Part shown: piece by piece, positions 35,722 to 44,156 of the stretch
Layout: the number at the start of each line of letters is the position of its first letter
Numbering within the stretch: the stretch's first letter is position 1
Position numbers and translations under genes: made by a program
Assembly: GCF_004114975.1 (NCBI RefSeq)
Contig: NZ_CP030051.1
Span: forward strand, 3,472,001 to 3,536,000
Length of the DNA stretch: 64,000 bases
Reading direction: 5' to 3'
Source: Bradyrhizobium guangdongense
GTDB lineage: Bacteria > Pseudomonadota > Alphaproteobacteria > Rhizobiales > Xanthobacteraceae
Notes under the pieces: generated by a model
Seen by the model: the letters and a program-made list of their open reading frames with translations, nothing else
Databases searched by the model: none
Told to the model about the DNA's origin: nothing

Positions 35722-36069
35722 ATGACACGTGTTCGCTGCGTTACCGAGATGGGCATGGGCGTCGACGTCCACGGCCGGGACGCCACCAAGGCGGCCAAGC
35801 GCGCGGTGTCGGATGCCATCAGGCATTCGAGTCTCGGTTTCTTTCGGATGATCGGCAAGACCGCAAGCGACATGTTCGTCGACGTTACCATCGGCGTGCC
35901 CAACCCTGAGGCCGTCGACAAGGAGGCGGTTGCCAAGGAGCTTCCTTACGGCACCGTGACCGTCACCGCGGTCAAAGGTGGGCTGGAAATCCCCTCGGCC
36001 ACGGAAGTGGCCAATGATCCCATCCTCATCGCCAATGCGGCCGTGATCGTCAGCTTCGAGAAGGACTAG
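35722..36069 (+). CDS. Lin0512-family protein
   Basis: A 115-residue protein (MTRVRCVTEMGMGVDVHGRD; ATKAAKRAVSDAIRHSSLGF; MFVDVTIGVPNPE). The ATG at 35722 has CAGGAATGAAC before it; the ATG at 35716 is an alternative. The family has a known fold but no assigned function. It lies between ClC and GNAT genes, five bases before the latter, so it is probably in the same operon. Confidence 0.85.
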   Translation: MTRVRCVTEMGMGVDVHGRDATKAAKRAVSDAIRHSSLGFFRMIGKTASDMFVDVTIGVPNPEAVDKEAVAKELPYGTVTVTAVKGGLEIPSATEVANDPILIANAAVIVSFEKD

Positions 36070-36073
36070 GCCG

Positions 36074-36766
36074 GTGTCCGACAGCGATGAGGCATTGCTG
36101 GATCGTCCGATCTGGAGCGCGCTGACGACGAGCCAGAAGCACCTGGCCGAGGGAGGCTCGCGCGCGCGACGCTATCCCGTGGACATGACGCCGTTCGCTG
36201 ACATGGTCGACATGTCTGAGGCGAGCTTTGCCGCGCTCGGCGATCTCCTGCCGCCCTCGCAGGTCACGGCGTTGTTCACGCCCGAGCCGGTCGACGTCCC
36301 CTCGGGCTTCAAGGTCGTGCTATCGGAAACCGGCGAGCAGATGATCGGCTCGCCCGCGGACAGCTCGTTGCGTGACGCCGAGATCGTGAGGCTGGGTGCG
36401 GCCGATGTTCCCGCGATGATGGCGCTGACGGCGTTGACCAAGCCCGGTCCGTTCGCCGCGCGGACGCACGAGCTCGGCACGTTCCTCGGCATCCGCGCTG
36501 GCGGCGAGCTGGTCGCGATGACCGGCGAGCGCATGAAGCCGGGCAAATTCACCGAGATGACGGCGGTCTGTGTCCATCCCGATTATCGCGGACGCGGCTA
36601 TGCGCAGGCTCTGCTCGCAGCCGTCGCGCGCCAAATCGAGGCGCGCGGCGAAATTCCATTCCTGCACGTGTTTTCGAACAACAATTCGGCCATCGCGCTC
36701 TATCAGCGCCAGGGCATGCGCATCCGCCGGCGTCTGCACGTGACGGCGTTCACGAAGCAGGCGTGA
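36074..36766 (+). CDS. GNAT-family acetyltransferase
   Basis: A 230-residue protein from GTG 36074. The C-terminal GNAT/FR47 domain has the acetyl-CoA loop (VHPDYRGRGYAQALLAAVAR) and the closing motif (VFSNNNSAIALYQRQGM). The N-terminal half is variable and the substrate is not known. It follows the Lin0512 gene at four bases and ends in a strong hairpin. Confidence 0.88.
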   Translation: MSDSDEALLDRPIWSALTTSQKHLAEGGSRARRYPVDMTPFADMVDMSEASFAALGDLLPPSQVTALFTPEPVDVPSGFKVVLSETGEQMIGSPADSSLRDAEIVRLGAADVPAMMALTALTKPGPFAARTHELGTFLGIRAGGELVAMTGERMKPGKFTEMTAVCVHPDYRGRGYAQALLAAVARQIEARGEIPFLHVFSNNNSAIALYQRQGMRIRRRLHVTAFTKQA

Positions 36767-36792
36767 CGGCCCGGCGGGGTGCGCCGGGCCGT
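36766..36792. terminator. Hairpin between convergent genes
   Basis: An 11-bp perfect GC-rich stem with a 5-base loop starts at the last base of the GNAT stop and ends six bases before the convergent Ser-rich gene. There is only a weak T-run, so it may act as a bidirectional terminator without a typical U-tract. Confidence 0.6.
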
Positions 36793-36797
36793 CGATT

Positions 36798-37346
36798 TCA
36801 AGTCTTGTAGTCGACCAGCAGCGCGCTGGATGCATTGGAGGACGCCGAGTTGCCGCTGGAGCTGTAGGAGGTCGACTGGCTGGTCGCGTTCTGAAGCAGC
36901 GAGATCAGCTCCTTCATCAGCTCCGCGGTGGCGGCAGACGACGAGCTCGACGAGGAATCGGACGACGAAGTCGAGTCCGTGCTGGTCGTGCCCGACGCAT
37001 CGCTGCTGCCGTCCGGCGGCGGCGGGCCGCCGGCGCTGCCGGAGAAAGTGTTGGCGAATACGTTCTTCAACTCGCTGGCCTGATCGCTGGTCAGCTTGCC
37101 GTTCGACACTTCGTTCTGGATCAGGTCGTCGATCTTGGACTGCATCTTGTCAGCCGAAGGCGGCGATGAGGAGCTTGCGCTGGATGCGCCGCTCTTCATC
37201 GTCGAATCGATGTCGTCGAGCGCCGACGACAGTGCGGACTGGTCGCTCGACGAGATGGTCCCTGCCGAGACTTCCTTGGTGAGCTCGCTCTTGAGGCGGT
37301 CAAGGGGGGAGTAGGAATTGGTGGTCGTTGCAGAGATCGAGGTCAT
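36798..37346 (-). CDS. Ser-rich protein with two repeated helical motifs
   Basis: A 182-residue acidic protein with no membrane segment or clear signal peptide. Two related about 30-residue units are visible: LDRLKSELTKEVSAGTISSS-DQSALSSALDDI (residues 15-46) and MQSKIDDLIQNEVSNGKLTSDQASELKNVF (68-97). Each has helix, a KL/TIS turn and helix, reminiscent of EF-hand-like halves. A long Ser/Thr/Asp linker (110-145) follows. It might be exported or structural; the function is not known. Confidence 0.65.
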   Translation of the reverse strand: MTSISATTTNSYSPLDRLKSELTKEVSAGTISSSDQSALSSALDDIDSTMKSGASSASSSSPPSADKMQSKIDDLIQNEVSNGKLTSDQASELKNVFANTFSGSAGGPPPPDGSSDASGTTSTDSTSSSDSSSSSSSAATAELMKELISLLQNATSQSTSYSSSGNSASSNASSALLVDYKT

Positions 37347-37593
37347 TGCCGGTCACTCCTGGTGAGCATGAAGATACGCTGAACATGACCGTGAGGCTAA
37401 AGGTCGCGCGCTTAACGAGATCTTGCCGCAGGGATTGCTGACGTTTTCGTTGTGTTGCTCGGGCGGGTAGGAACATGCGGCGAAACAAAAAGGCTGAGAT
37501 GACCAGCGTCGTCCGCGCCTCACGCGAACGGGCTTCCCCGCGAACGATTCGTTGCTATATCCATCGCAGACCAATTCAGGGAGGAGCGCATTT

Positions 37594-38778
37594 ATGGACG
37601 CCAGGACGCCAGATTTTTCCGCCGCGCGGACGGCGATGCAACGCTACGTCGATCAGGAGATCATCCCCGGCGTGTCCTGGGCGGTGCTGCGCGGGCGCGA
37701 GGTGGTCGACCAGCAATGCGTCGGCTTTGCCGATCGCGAGGCGAAGACCCAACTCCGACCCGACCATATTTTCCGCGCGTTCTCCAACACCAAGATCTTC
37801 GTCAACTCCGCGATCATGCTGATGGTCGAGGAGGGCCGCATCGGACTCGATGACCCCATTGAAAAATTCCTGCCGCAACTCGGCCATCGCAAGGTGCTGA
37901 AGCAGGGTGCTTCGAGTCTCGCCGATGTCGAACCGGCGAAGAGCCCGATCACGATCCGGCATTTGCTGACCCATACGTCCGGTCTCAGCTACGGCATCTT
38001 TGATCCCGGCACGGTGCTGTTCAAAGGATACAACGACGCGGGCGTGCTCAATCCGCTGACGCCGCTGACCGACATGATCGACAAGCTCGCCGACCTGCCG
38101 CTGTCCTATCATCCCGGCACATCCTGGGAATATTCGGTGGCGACCGACGTGCTTGGCCGCGTGGTCGAGGTGGTCTCGGGCAAGCCGCTCGATGTGTTCC
38201 TGAAGATGCGCATCTTCGATCCGCTCGGCATGACCGACACCGGCTTCTTTGTACCTGAAGCGCAGCAAGGCAGGCTGGTTGCGCATTACACCGGCGCCGA
38301 CGTGCTCGATCCGATGAAGCCGGGCCTGACGCGCGCCGATAATCTGCCGTATCCCCAGGCCTATCGACGGCCGTTCCCGCGGCTGTCGGGGGGCGGCGGT
38401 CTGGTCTCGACCCTGCCTGACATGCTCGCTCTGGTGCGGGCTCTGCTACCCGGTCCGGATGCGCTGTTGAAGCCGGACACGCTGCGGCAGATGATGATCA
38501 ATCAGTTGCCTGAGGGCCAGACCATCCGCTTCGCCAATCTCGGGCCGATGCCGGGCAAGGGCTTTGGCCTCGGCGGCGCCGTGACCTTCGCGCCGACCCA
38601 GTTCGATCCGCCGAATTCCACGGGCGAATTCCAATGGGGCGGCCTGGCCGGCACCCATTGGTGGATCTGCCCCGGGGCCAATACCGCAGGTGTTCTGATG
38701 GCCCAGCGTCATCTGGGCTTCTGGAATCCGTTCTTCTTCGAGTTCAAGCGCCTGGCCTACCAGGCGGTCGGGAGCTGA
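37594..38778 (+). CDS. Serine hydrolase, beta-lactamase (class C) family
   Basis: A 394-residue esterase/beta-lactamase-like protein starting at ATG 37594 after GGGAGGAGCG. The SxxK motif is at Ser64-Lys67 (RAFSNTKIF), the family block HTSGLSYGIFDPG and a YSV motif (TSWEYSVATDVLGRV) follow, and a C-terminal WGGLAGTHWWICPGANT block is typical of such esterases. No signal peptide, so it may be a cytoplasmic ester hydrolase. Confidence 0.9.
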   Translation: MDARTPDFSAARTAMQRYVDQEIIPGVSWAVLRGREVVDQQCVGFADREAKTQLRPDHIFRAFSNTKIFVNSAIMLMVEEGRIGLDDPIEKFLPQLGHRKVLKQGASSLADVEPAKSPITIRHLLTHTSGLSYGIFDPGTVLFKGYNDAGVLNPLTPLTDMIDKLADLPLSYHPGTSWEYSVATDVLGRVVEVVSGKPLDVFLKMRIFDPLGMTDTGFFVPEAQQGRLVAHYTGADVLDPMKPGLTRADNLPYPQAYRRPFPRLSGGGGLVSTLPDMLALVRALLPGPDALLKPDTLRQMMINQLPEGQTIRFANLGPMPGKGFGLGGAVTFAPTQFDPPNSTGEFQWGGLAGTHWWICPGANTAGVLMAQRHLGFWNPFFFEFKRLAYQAVGS

Positions 38779-38913
38779 TTGCGAAAAGATTGCTGCATTG
38801 ATTGCAGGAGCCGTTGCGCGCCGGCGGTACGCTCGGCCATGCATTGTCGGCGCAGAGGCTGTTTGACCGCCATAGGGATGAGGGATGAGAGAGCCTTGGT
38901 TCGAGGCGGGACC

Positions 38914-39585
38914 ATGCGCGTGAACAACTATCTAGGTCTCGATGGATTTCGTTTCGGCTGGGTAGCTGCGTGGATCGACGAACGCGGCGATCACGGCTTC
39001 GACTATTCGACGGGCCTGACGCGCCTGCTCGCAATGCCGCACACGCGCGCGATGATCGACATGCCGATCGGATTGAAGCCTGGCGGCTACCGCGCATGCG
39101 ACCTGCGTGGGCGCGACTTGGTGGGGCCTGCGGTGTTTCTCGGCGCCCGCCGCGACCTCTGGACATTTCCGGACATGGCCGCGGCCAACAGGCATTACTG
39201 GAAGCGGGAAGGCAGGGGCAGGGGCGTCTCGGCGCAGCTTTGGAACATCAGGGACAAGATCAGGGACGTCGACGCGATCATGACGCCGGAGCGTCAGGCG
39301 ACAATCGGCGAAGCGCATCCGGAATTGATCTTCTGGAATCTTGCAGGGAGGAGCCGGCTTGCGAAGAAGACCTCGGCGGAAGGCCGTGAGCAGCGCATTG
39401 CGCTGCTCACGCAACGCGGCTTCACGCGTTTGCGGCAATGGCTGACGCTGCGCCATGGCACCGGCATCGGCTGCGACGATCTCGTCGATGCCTGCGCCTG
39501 TGCGGTCGCGGCGCGCAACAGCACGCAGCGTATCGGCGGGGACGAGATCGATCCGCGCGGTTTGCGGATGGAGATCAACTACTGA
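38914..39585 (+). CDS. DUF429 protein
   Basis: A 223-residue protein of the DUF429 family (predicted nuclease fold; LGLDGFRFGWVAAWIDERGD; MIDMPIGLKPGGYRACD; GEAHPELIFWNL; DLVDACACAVAA). ATG 38914 begins at the conserved stretch; it follows a weak GGCGGG. No partner gene is adjacent. Confidence 0.82.
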   Translation: MRVNNYLGLDGFRFGWVAAWIDERGDHGFDYSTGLTRLLAMPHTRAMIDMPIGLKPGGYRACDLRGRDLVGPAVFLGARRDLWTFPDMAAANRHYWKREGRGRGVSAQLWNIRDKIRDVDAIMTPERQATIGEAHPELIFWNLAGRSRLAKKTSAEGREQRIALLTQRGFTRLRQWLTLRHGTGIGCDDLVDACACAVAARNSTQRIGGDEIDPRGLRMEINY

Positions 39586-39677
39586 ACCGGTCCCGCGGAG
39601 CGGCTCCGGCCACCCGGGAAAAACAGGCAATTTTTTTGGACCCTACCGGAACCGGCGGTGGTGGGCTCGCGTTCCCC

Positions 39678-39854
39678 ATGCGGACAGAATTGGAAGAAGC
39701 TCGTACTACGATGCATGATGCCAGTCAGTTAGCGACCGCGATGCTCGCGCTCATTTTTGCCGGAGCGCTGCTCGTCACGGGGCAGCTCTTCATCGAGCAG
39801 CGCGCCCAGCACGATGTGGTGTACGCCACCAATCATCTGCTAAAGCCACTATGA
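39678..39854 (+). CDS. Possible small membrane protein
   Basis: A 58-residue frame with one membrane helix (ATAMLALIFAGALLVTGQLF). No ribosome site is obvious; an internal ATG at 39711 is an alternative start. No family recognised. Confidence 0.35.
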   Translation: MRTELEEARTTMHDASQLATAMLALIFAGALLVTGQLFIEQRAQHDVVYATNHLLKPL

Positions 39855-39956
39855 TCGGAATTCGCGGCAGACATCCGGCGTGACACGTCCCGGCCTTGCG
39901 CCATATCCCGGCTCGCCTAGATTAGACGGAATCTCACGCAAGCCGCCGGGGTCCCC

Positions 39957-40661
39957 ATGTCCGATCTGTCCGCCTTTCCGATCACCAAGCGCTGGCCTGC
40001 CAAGCATCCCGAACTGCTTCAGCTCTATTCGCTGCCGACCCCGAACGGCGTCAAGGTCTCCATCATGCTGGAGGAGGTCGGACTGCCTTACGAAGTTCAT
40101 CTCGTCGATTTCGGCAAGGACGACCAGAAGACGCCGGAATTCCTCTCGCTTAATCCGAACGGCAAGATTCCGGCGATCCTCGATCCCAACGGTCCCGGCG
40201 GCAAACCGTTGCCGCTGTTCGAGTCCGGCGCGATCCTGCAATATCTCGCGGAGAAGACCGGCAAGCTGCTGCCGCAGGATGCGGCGCGGCGCTACCAGAC
40301 CATCCAGTGGGTGCATTTCCAGATGGGCGGCGTCGGGCCGATGTTCGGCCAGGTCGGCTTCTTCCACAAATTCGCCGGCAAGGATTTCGAGGACAAGCGC
40401 CCGCTGGAGCGTTACGTCGGCGAGTCCAAACGGCTGCTTGGGGTGATGGAGGCGCATCTCTCCGGCCGGCAATGGTTCATGGATGACGACTACACCATCG
40501 CCGACATCTCCATGCTCGGCTGGGTTCGCAACCTCATCGGCTTCTACGGCGCCGGCGATCTCGTGGCGTTCAGCCAGTTCAAGTCGGTCGCTGCCTGGCT
40601 CGAACTCGGACTGGCGCGTCCGGCCGTGGAACGTGGGCTCAACATCCCCAAGCGCCCGTGA
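39957..40661 (+). CDS. Glutathione S-transferase family protein
   Basis: A 234-residue GST (LQLYSLPTPNGVKVSIMLEE; NPNGKIPAILDPNGP; LFESGAILQYLAEK) of the YfcG/YghU type. These are disulfide-bond reductases that use glutathione; the N-x-(K/H) block TPNGVKVS matches. The alpha-helical C-terminal domain (residues about 90-225) includes TIADISMLGWVRNLIGFYG. It is convergent with the TauE gene, with one base between stops. Confidence 0.92.
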   Translation: MSDLSAFPITKRWPAKHPELLQLYSLPTPNGVKVSIMLEEVGLPYEVHLVDFGKDDQKTPEFLSLNPNGKIPAILDPNGPGGKPLPLFESGAILQYLAEKTGKLLPQDAARRYQTIQWVHFQMGGVGPMFGQVGFFHKFAGKDFEDKRPLERYVGESKRLLGVMEAHLSGRQWFMDDDYTIADISMLGWVRNLIGFYGAGDLVAFSQFKSVAAWLELGLARPAVERGLNIPKRP

Positions 40662-40662
40662 A

Positions 40663-41439
40663 CTAGCTCAGCGCCTTGTAGCTCATATAGAGCGCCATGA
40701 CGGCCACGAGGGCGATCATGCTCCGGCGCAGCACCGCTTTGCTGACACGGTTGGCCGCGCGGGCGCCGAGATCGGTGCCGATCCAGAGGCCGGCGATGAT
40801 GCCGAGGATGGCGGGCCAGCCCACCATCAGGCCCTTGCTCCAGTAGATCCAGGCTGCCGGGATGTTGGTCGGGATCACCGAGAAGATCAGGCTGACGAGC
40901 TGCGCCTGATGCTGCGGCACGCGCAAACCGGCGGCGAGACCAACCGTGATCGCGAGGCCGCCGCCGATGCCCATGAAACCGGAGGAGAAGCCCGCCAGCA
41001 TGCCGATGAGGAGCAGGGGGAGCCAAGGCAGTTGGTCGCGGTCATCGGCGCCGCTGTCCTTGCGGTCGCGACGCAGGATCAGCAGAGCGATCAGCGCGAC
41101 GAGATAGCCGACGTAGGTCCATTGCAGCACCGCGTCGGACACGGCCGCCGCGGCATAGCCGCCGCCCGCGCCGCCCAGGAGAAATCCGATGCCGATCCAG
41201 ATGATCCATGGCAGCGGGCTGCGGTTGCCGCTCTGCCAGTAGCGGCGCACGCCGGCGAGTCCGGTCGGCGGGACCTGCGTGATCAGCGAAGTCCCCTGGG
41301 CGACGTGTTGCTCCGCGCCGAGCAGCAGCACGCTGAAGATGACGAGTCCGCCGCCGGGGCTCGTTCCCATGAAGCCCGACGTCAGTCCGCTGACGAGACC
41401 GACGCCGATGCCGGCAAGGACCTCGTGCATCCAGGGCAT
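40663..41439 (-). CDS. TauE/SafE-family sulfite/organosulfur exporter-like permease
   Basis: A 258-residue permease of about eight membrane segments (VSGLTSGFMGTSPGGGLVIF; GFSSGFMGIGGGLAITVGL). The duplicated GFMG motif of TauE/SafE is present. The cargo is unknown; sulfite, sulfoacetate or similar anions are usual. It follows a TetR gene by three bases and is very likely controlled by it. Confidence 0.9.
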   Translation of the reverse strand: MPWMHEVLAGIGVGLVSGLTSGFMGTSPGGGLVIFSVLLLGAEQHVAQGTSLITQVPPTGLAGVRRYWQSGNRSPLPWIIWIGIGFLLGGAGGGYAAAAVSDAVLQWTYVGYLVALIALLILRRDRKDSGADDRDQLPWLPLLLIGMLAGFSSGFMGIGGGLAITVGLAAGLRVPQHQAQLVSLIFSVIPTNIPAAWIYWSKGLMVGWPAILGIIAGLWIGTDLGARAANRVSKAVLRRSMIALVAVMALYMSYKALS

Positions 41440-41442
41440 GAT

Positions 41443-42075
41443 TTACGTCCTGGCCCGTCGCTTGATGTCGGGCCGGGTCGTGCGAAACCCGTCGATCACT
41501 CCGGTCACGGCTGCCATGCAGGCCGTGACATCAAGATCCTCGCCCCAGCTTTTTTGCAGCACGAAGCCCTGAAAGATCGCGATCAGCACGCGCGCGATCG
41601 CGTCCGCGCCGACGTCGCGCCTGATCAGGCCGTCGTGCTGACCGCGTTCGACCAGCGCCACGATCAGCGCGCGCGGCATGGCGATGCCTTCGACGACGCT
41701 GGAGCGGACGCGGCGGTTGCGAAGCGCCTCGGCCCAGCCGTGGATGCCGACGCGGCGCCGCGCTTCGCCCGCAGGATCGGTCAGCCATTGCGCGTAGACG
41801 CGAACCAGCGCGTGCAGTCCCTCGACGGGATGACCGGAGCCTTGCGCAACCGAGTTGAGCACCGCCTCGCGGCGATGCCGGTCGTCGGCGAGCGCCTCGA
41901 TCAGCTCGTCCTTGCTCTGGAAGTAGAGATAGACCGCGCCATGGCTGAGGCCCGACCGCTTCACGATGTCGGCCATGCCGGTCTGGTGAAACCCGTCTTC
42001 GGAGAAGCAGGCGAGCGCCGCTTCGAGAATCTGCTGGCGCCTGTCTTCACGCTTCTTGTCGCTGATCTTGGGCAT
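41443..42075 (-). CDS. TetR-family transcriptional regulator
   Basis: A 210-residue TetR repressor (RRQQILEAALACFSEDGFHQ; TGMADIVKRSGLSHGAVYLY). ATG 42075 starts at MPKISDKKRED; an ATG at 42090 is also in frame. It precedes tauE by three bases in the same operon. Two similar inverted sequences upstream (42093-42113 and 42158-42178) are likely to be its operators. Confidence 0.92.
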   Translation of the reverse strand: MPKISDKKREDRRQQILEAALACFSEDGFHQTGMADIVKRSGLSHGAVYLYFQSKDELIEALADDRHRREAVLNSVAQGSGHPVEGLHALVRVYAQWLTDPAGEARRRVGIHGWAEALRNRRVRSSVVEGIAMPRALIVALVERGQHDGLIRRDVGADAIARVLIAIFQGFVLQKSWGEDLDVTACMAAVTGVIDGFRTTRPDIKRRART

Positions 42076-42092
42076 CCGTCCCGTCCGCAAAT

Positions 42093-42113
42093 AACTGACA
42101 GATCGATCACTTT
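42093..42113 (+). promoter_or_regulatory. Probable TetR operator, site 1
   Basis: AACTGACAGATCGATCACTTT, in inverted orientation relative to 42158-42178, matches it at 17 of 21 positions. Both lie within 105 bp before the tetR start. Confidence 0.5.
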
Positions 42114-42157
42114 AGAAATTCCGCAAAGACTGGCCTTCAGAGCGACGTCCCATATAA

Positions 42158-42178
42158 AAAGCGATCAGTCAGTCAGTT
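42158..42178 (-). promoter_or_regulatory. Probable TetR operator, site 2
   Basis: On the minus strand this reads AACTGACTGACTGATCGCTT plus T, close to site 1. It carries the repeated TGAC units typical of repressor sites. Confidence 0.5.
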
Positions 42179-42264
42179 TTATTGTCGAACCAGCTTCAGG
42201 TCAAGTCCGAGCACGATGGCGCGAAGCAACAGGATCAGCGATGGGTGATCAGCCTGTGAGAGCG

Positions 42265-42636
42265 CTAGAACAGCCGCCCGCCGTTCGGCACCGGCTTGCT
42301 CGGCTGCATCAGCACGACCTTGCCGTCCGCATCGGGAAAGCCGAGCGTGAGGACTTCCGACACGACAGATCCGATCTGGCGCGGCGGGAAATTGACGACG
42401 GCCGCGACCTGCTGTCCCACCAGCGTCTCGAGCGGGTGGTTCTCGGTGATCTGCGCCGAGCTCTTGCGCACGCCGATGACGGGGCCGAAATCAATCCATA
42501 GCCGCCAGGCCGGCTTGCGCGCCTCCGGAAACGGCTTGGCATCGACGATGGTGCCGACGCGGATATCGACCGCGAGGAACGTGTTGAAGTCGATGGTCGG
42601 CGAGGCGGATGCGGCGGGATCGTGGGTGACGTGCAT
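42265..42636 (-). CDS. csaA: CsaA-like tRNA-binding/chaperone protein
   Basis: A 123-residue CsaA (FNTFLAVDIRVGTIVDAKPF; LWIDFGPVIGVRKSSAQITE; VVNFPPRQIGSVVSEVLTLG) with the OB-fold tRNA-binding domain. The start ATG 42636 gives the standard length; longer frames are not conserved. It is thought to act as a secretion-related chaperone. It stands alone. Confidence 0.92.
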   Translation of the reverse strand: MHVTHDPAASASPTIDFNTFLAVDIRVGTIVDAKPFPEARKPAWRLWIDFGPVIGVRKSSAQITENHPLETLVGQQVAAVVNFPPRQIGSVVSEVLTLGFPDADGKVVLMQPSKPVPNGGRLF

Positions 42637-42744
42637 AGTGTGTCCGTTCGGGAGAGGTCGAAACATCGTTCGCGATATTGTCGCGCGATCAGGAGTTTCG
42701 TACAACGCGAACAGCCCAGGCATCACGCATGCGCGAGGACCGTC

Positions 42745-43110
42745 TTGCCCAACATCATCTACGGCATCAAGAACTGCGACACCATGAAGAAGGCGCGGAC
42801 CTGGCTCGACACCCATGGCGTCGCCTACGAGTTCCACGACTACAAGACCGCCGGCGTGGAAAAGGACAAACTGAAGCAATGGAGCGACAAGCTCGGCTGG
42901 GAGACGCTGCTCAATCGCGCGGGCACCACCTTCAAGAAGCTGCCCGAGGCCGACAAGGAAGGCCTGACGGAAAAGAAGGCGCTGGCGCTGATGCTAGCGC
43001 AACCATCGATGATCAAGCGGCCGGTGCTGGAAATCGGCGGCAAGCTCCTGGTCGGCTTCAAGCCAGATATCTACGACAAGGAAGTCGGCGCCGTCTCGCG
43101 CAAGCGCTAA
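42745..43110 (+). CDS. ArsC/Spx-like family protein
   Basis: A 121-residue protein starting at TTG 42745 (LPNIIYGIKNCDTMKKARTW). The ArsC-like YffB/Spx branch is recognised by NCDTMKKARTWL and by IKRPVLEIGGKLLVGFKPD. The single Cys12-like residue replaces the CX3-5R arsenate reductase signature with NCDTMKK, as in YffB, so it is likely a glutathione-related thiol protein rather than an arsenate reductase. Confidence 0.88.
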   Translation: MPNIIYGIKNCDTMKKARTWLDTHGVAYEFHDYKTAGVEKDKLKQWSDKLGWETLLNRAGTTFKKLPEADKEGLTEKKALALMLAQPSMIKRPVLEIGGKLLVGFKPDIYDKEVGAVSRKR

Positions 43111-43156
43111 AGCGTTTCAAGCGAAGTGGATTCCGGTTCGCATAAGAAAACGCGTC
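43109..43156 (+). repeat. Rhizobial AAAGCGTTT repeat, copy 1
   Basis: Starts at the stop of the ArsC-like gene; shared blocks GCGAAGTGGATTCCGGTTCG-like and AAAACGCGTC recur at 46950-46999. It is a dispersed palindromic repeat type common in this bacterial group. Confidence 0.65.
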
Positions 43157-43166
43157 GAATCCAGAT

Positions 43167-43814
43167 TCAGTTCAGCTCGATGATTTCGGCGGAAACACTC
43201 GGGCCGTCGCTCTGATCGGCGAATTCGACGATGTCGGCGGCCGCGATGCGGCCCGGCGCACGGTGAAACAGGTCACGATCGATCACCGTGCGCAGTTTCG
43301 GCCGAGGTGGCGCGTCATTTCCGCGCAGCAGATCCTTGATCTCGAAGCCGCCGTCCTCGCAGAAGGTCTTCACCGACGCGATGACGTGGCTGACCCTGTC
43401 GTCGGTGAGGAACGGCAGCAACAGCCGTTCATAGGCGACGACGCGGCCGTAGATGTCGTCGACATCGGCAACGCTGTAGACCGGGAGCCCGCGCGCCACG
43501 CATTCCTGATAGATCGGTATCACGAACGGCGCGAGCCGCGGTCCGACATAGTCGTCCAGCAGGATTCCCTTGCCGGTGTGGCCATAGGCGCTCGAGATTC
43601 GCGTGCCCTCGCTCTGAATCGTCAGGCGCGGCGGCGTCGAAGCGTCCACCGTGTAGTAGATGAGATCGGACAGCTCCTCCTCGAGCCGCGCGGGCTGATA
43701 CTCCCAGATCGGCGGCGCAATCTGCTGGCGCGCATAAAGGCGCAGCCACGTGTTGAGCAGATCGCGCTGCCGGATCGACTTGACGACGGAGGGAGCTGAG
43801 CTGGCGAAATCCAA
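43167..43814 (-). CDS. PAS-like protein of unknown function
   Basis: A protein of about 215 residues. The frame opens with LDFASSAPSVVKSIRQRDLL at TTG 43814, though TTG 43895 is another candidate, so the start is uncertain. The pattern (LLNTWLRLYARQQIAPPIWE; LIYYTVDASTPPRLTIQSEG; YVGPRLAPFVIPIYQECVAR; PVYSVADVDDIYGRVVAYER) resembles rhizobial PAS-domain proteins. No output domain follows, so it is a free-standing sensor-like protein. Confidence 0.7.
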   Translation of the reverse strand: MDFASSAPSVVKSIRQRDLLNTWLRLYARQQIAPPIWEYQPARLEEELSDLIYYTVDASTPPRLTIQSEGTRISSAYGHTGKGILLDDYVGPRLAPFVIPIYQECVARGLPVYSVADVDDIYGRVVAYERLLLPFLTDDRVSHVIASVKTFCEDGGFEIKDLLRGNDAPPRPKLRTVIDRDLFHRAPGRIAAADIVEFADQSDGPSVSAEIIELN

Positions 43815-44156
43815 GACAATATTCCCGGCGAATGAAGCGCGTTCATGATCTCGCGTGCGGGAAAATTTTTGATGAAGGCTGGCGCGGGGCGCCAAAGACC
43901 GTTAACGACGACTTGATGACCGGTGTCTTGCGGACCGGGAGGCCGGCAGGCCACATCGCAAAGCCTGCAACTAAGGGAGCATAAGACTCCCGGTCAAAGG
44001 CCTGACCTGCTCAGCTTTCCGCCTTGCCTAACCCCCGTCACCTCCGGCATATTCCGCGCCCGGAGGCGGCGTTCCGGGACGGGCTCCAAGGCCTCCGGAA
44101 AGCCGAAGTAAACAAGGAGAGCCACGCGCGGTTCGCGCGGGCAGGGGGAAATCTGT
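43815..44156 (+). other. 340-bp upstream region of the liv operon
   Basis: This intergenic stretch probably holds the livGFKHM promoter; I could not assign a consensus. It contains a GC-rich inverted sequence around 44060-44100 and, before the start, AGGGGGAAATCTG. Confidence 0.5.

Noticed and set aside
42745..43110. Arsenate reductase
   Set aside because: The ArsC fold is there but the NCDTMKK block fits the YffB/Spx-like branch, and no ars genes are nearby.
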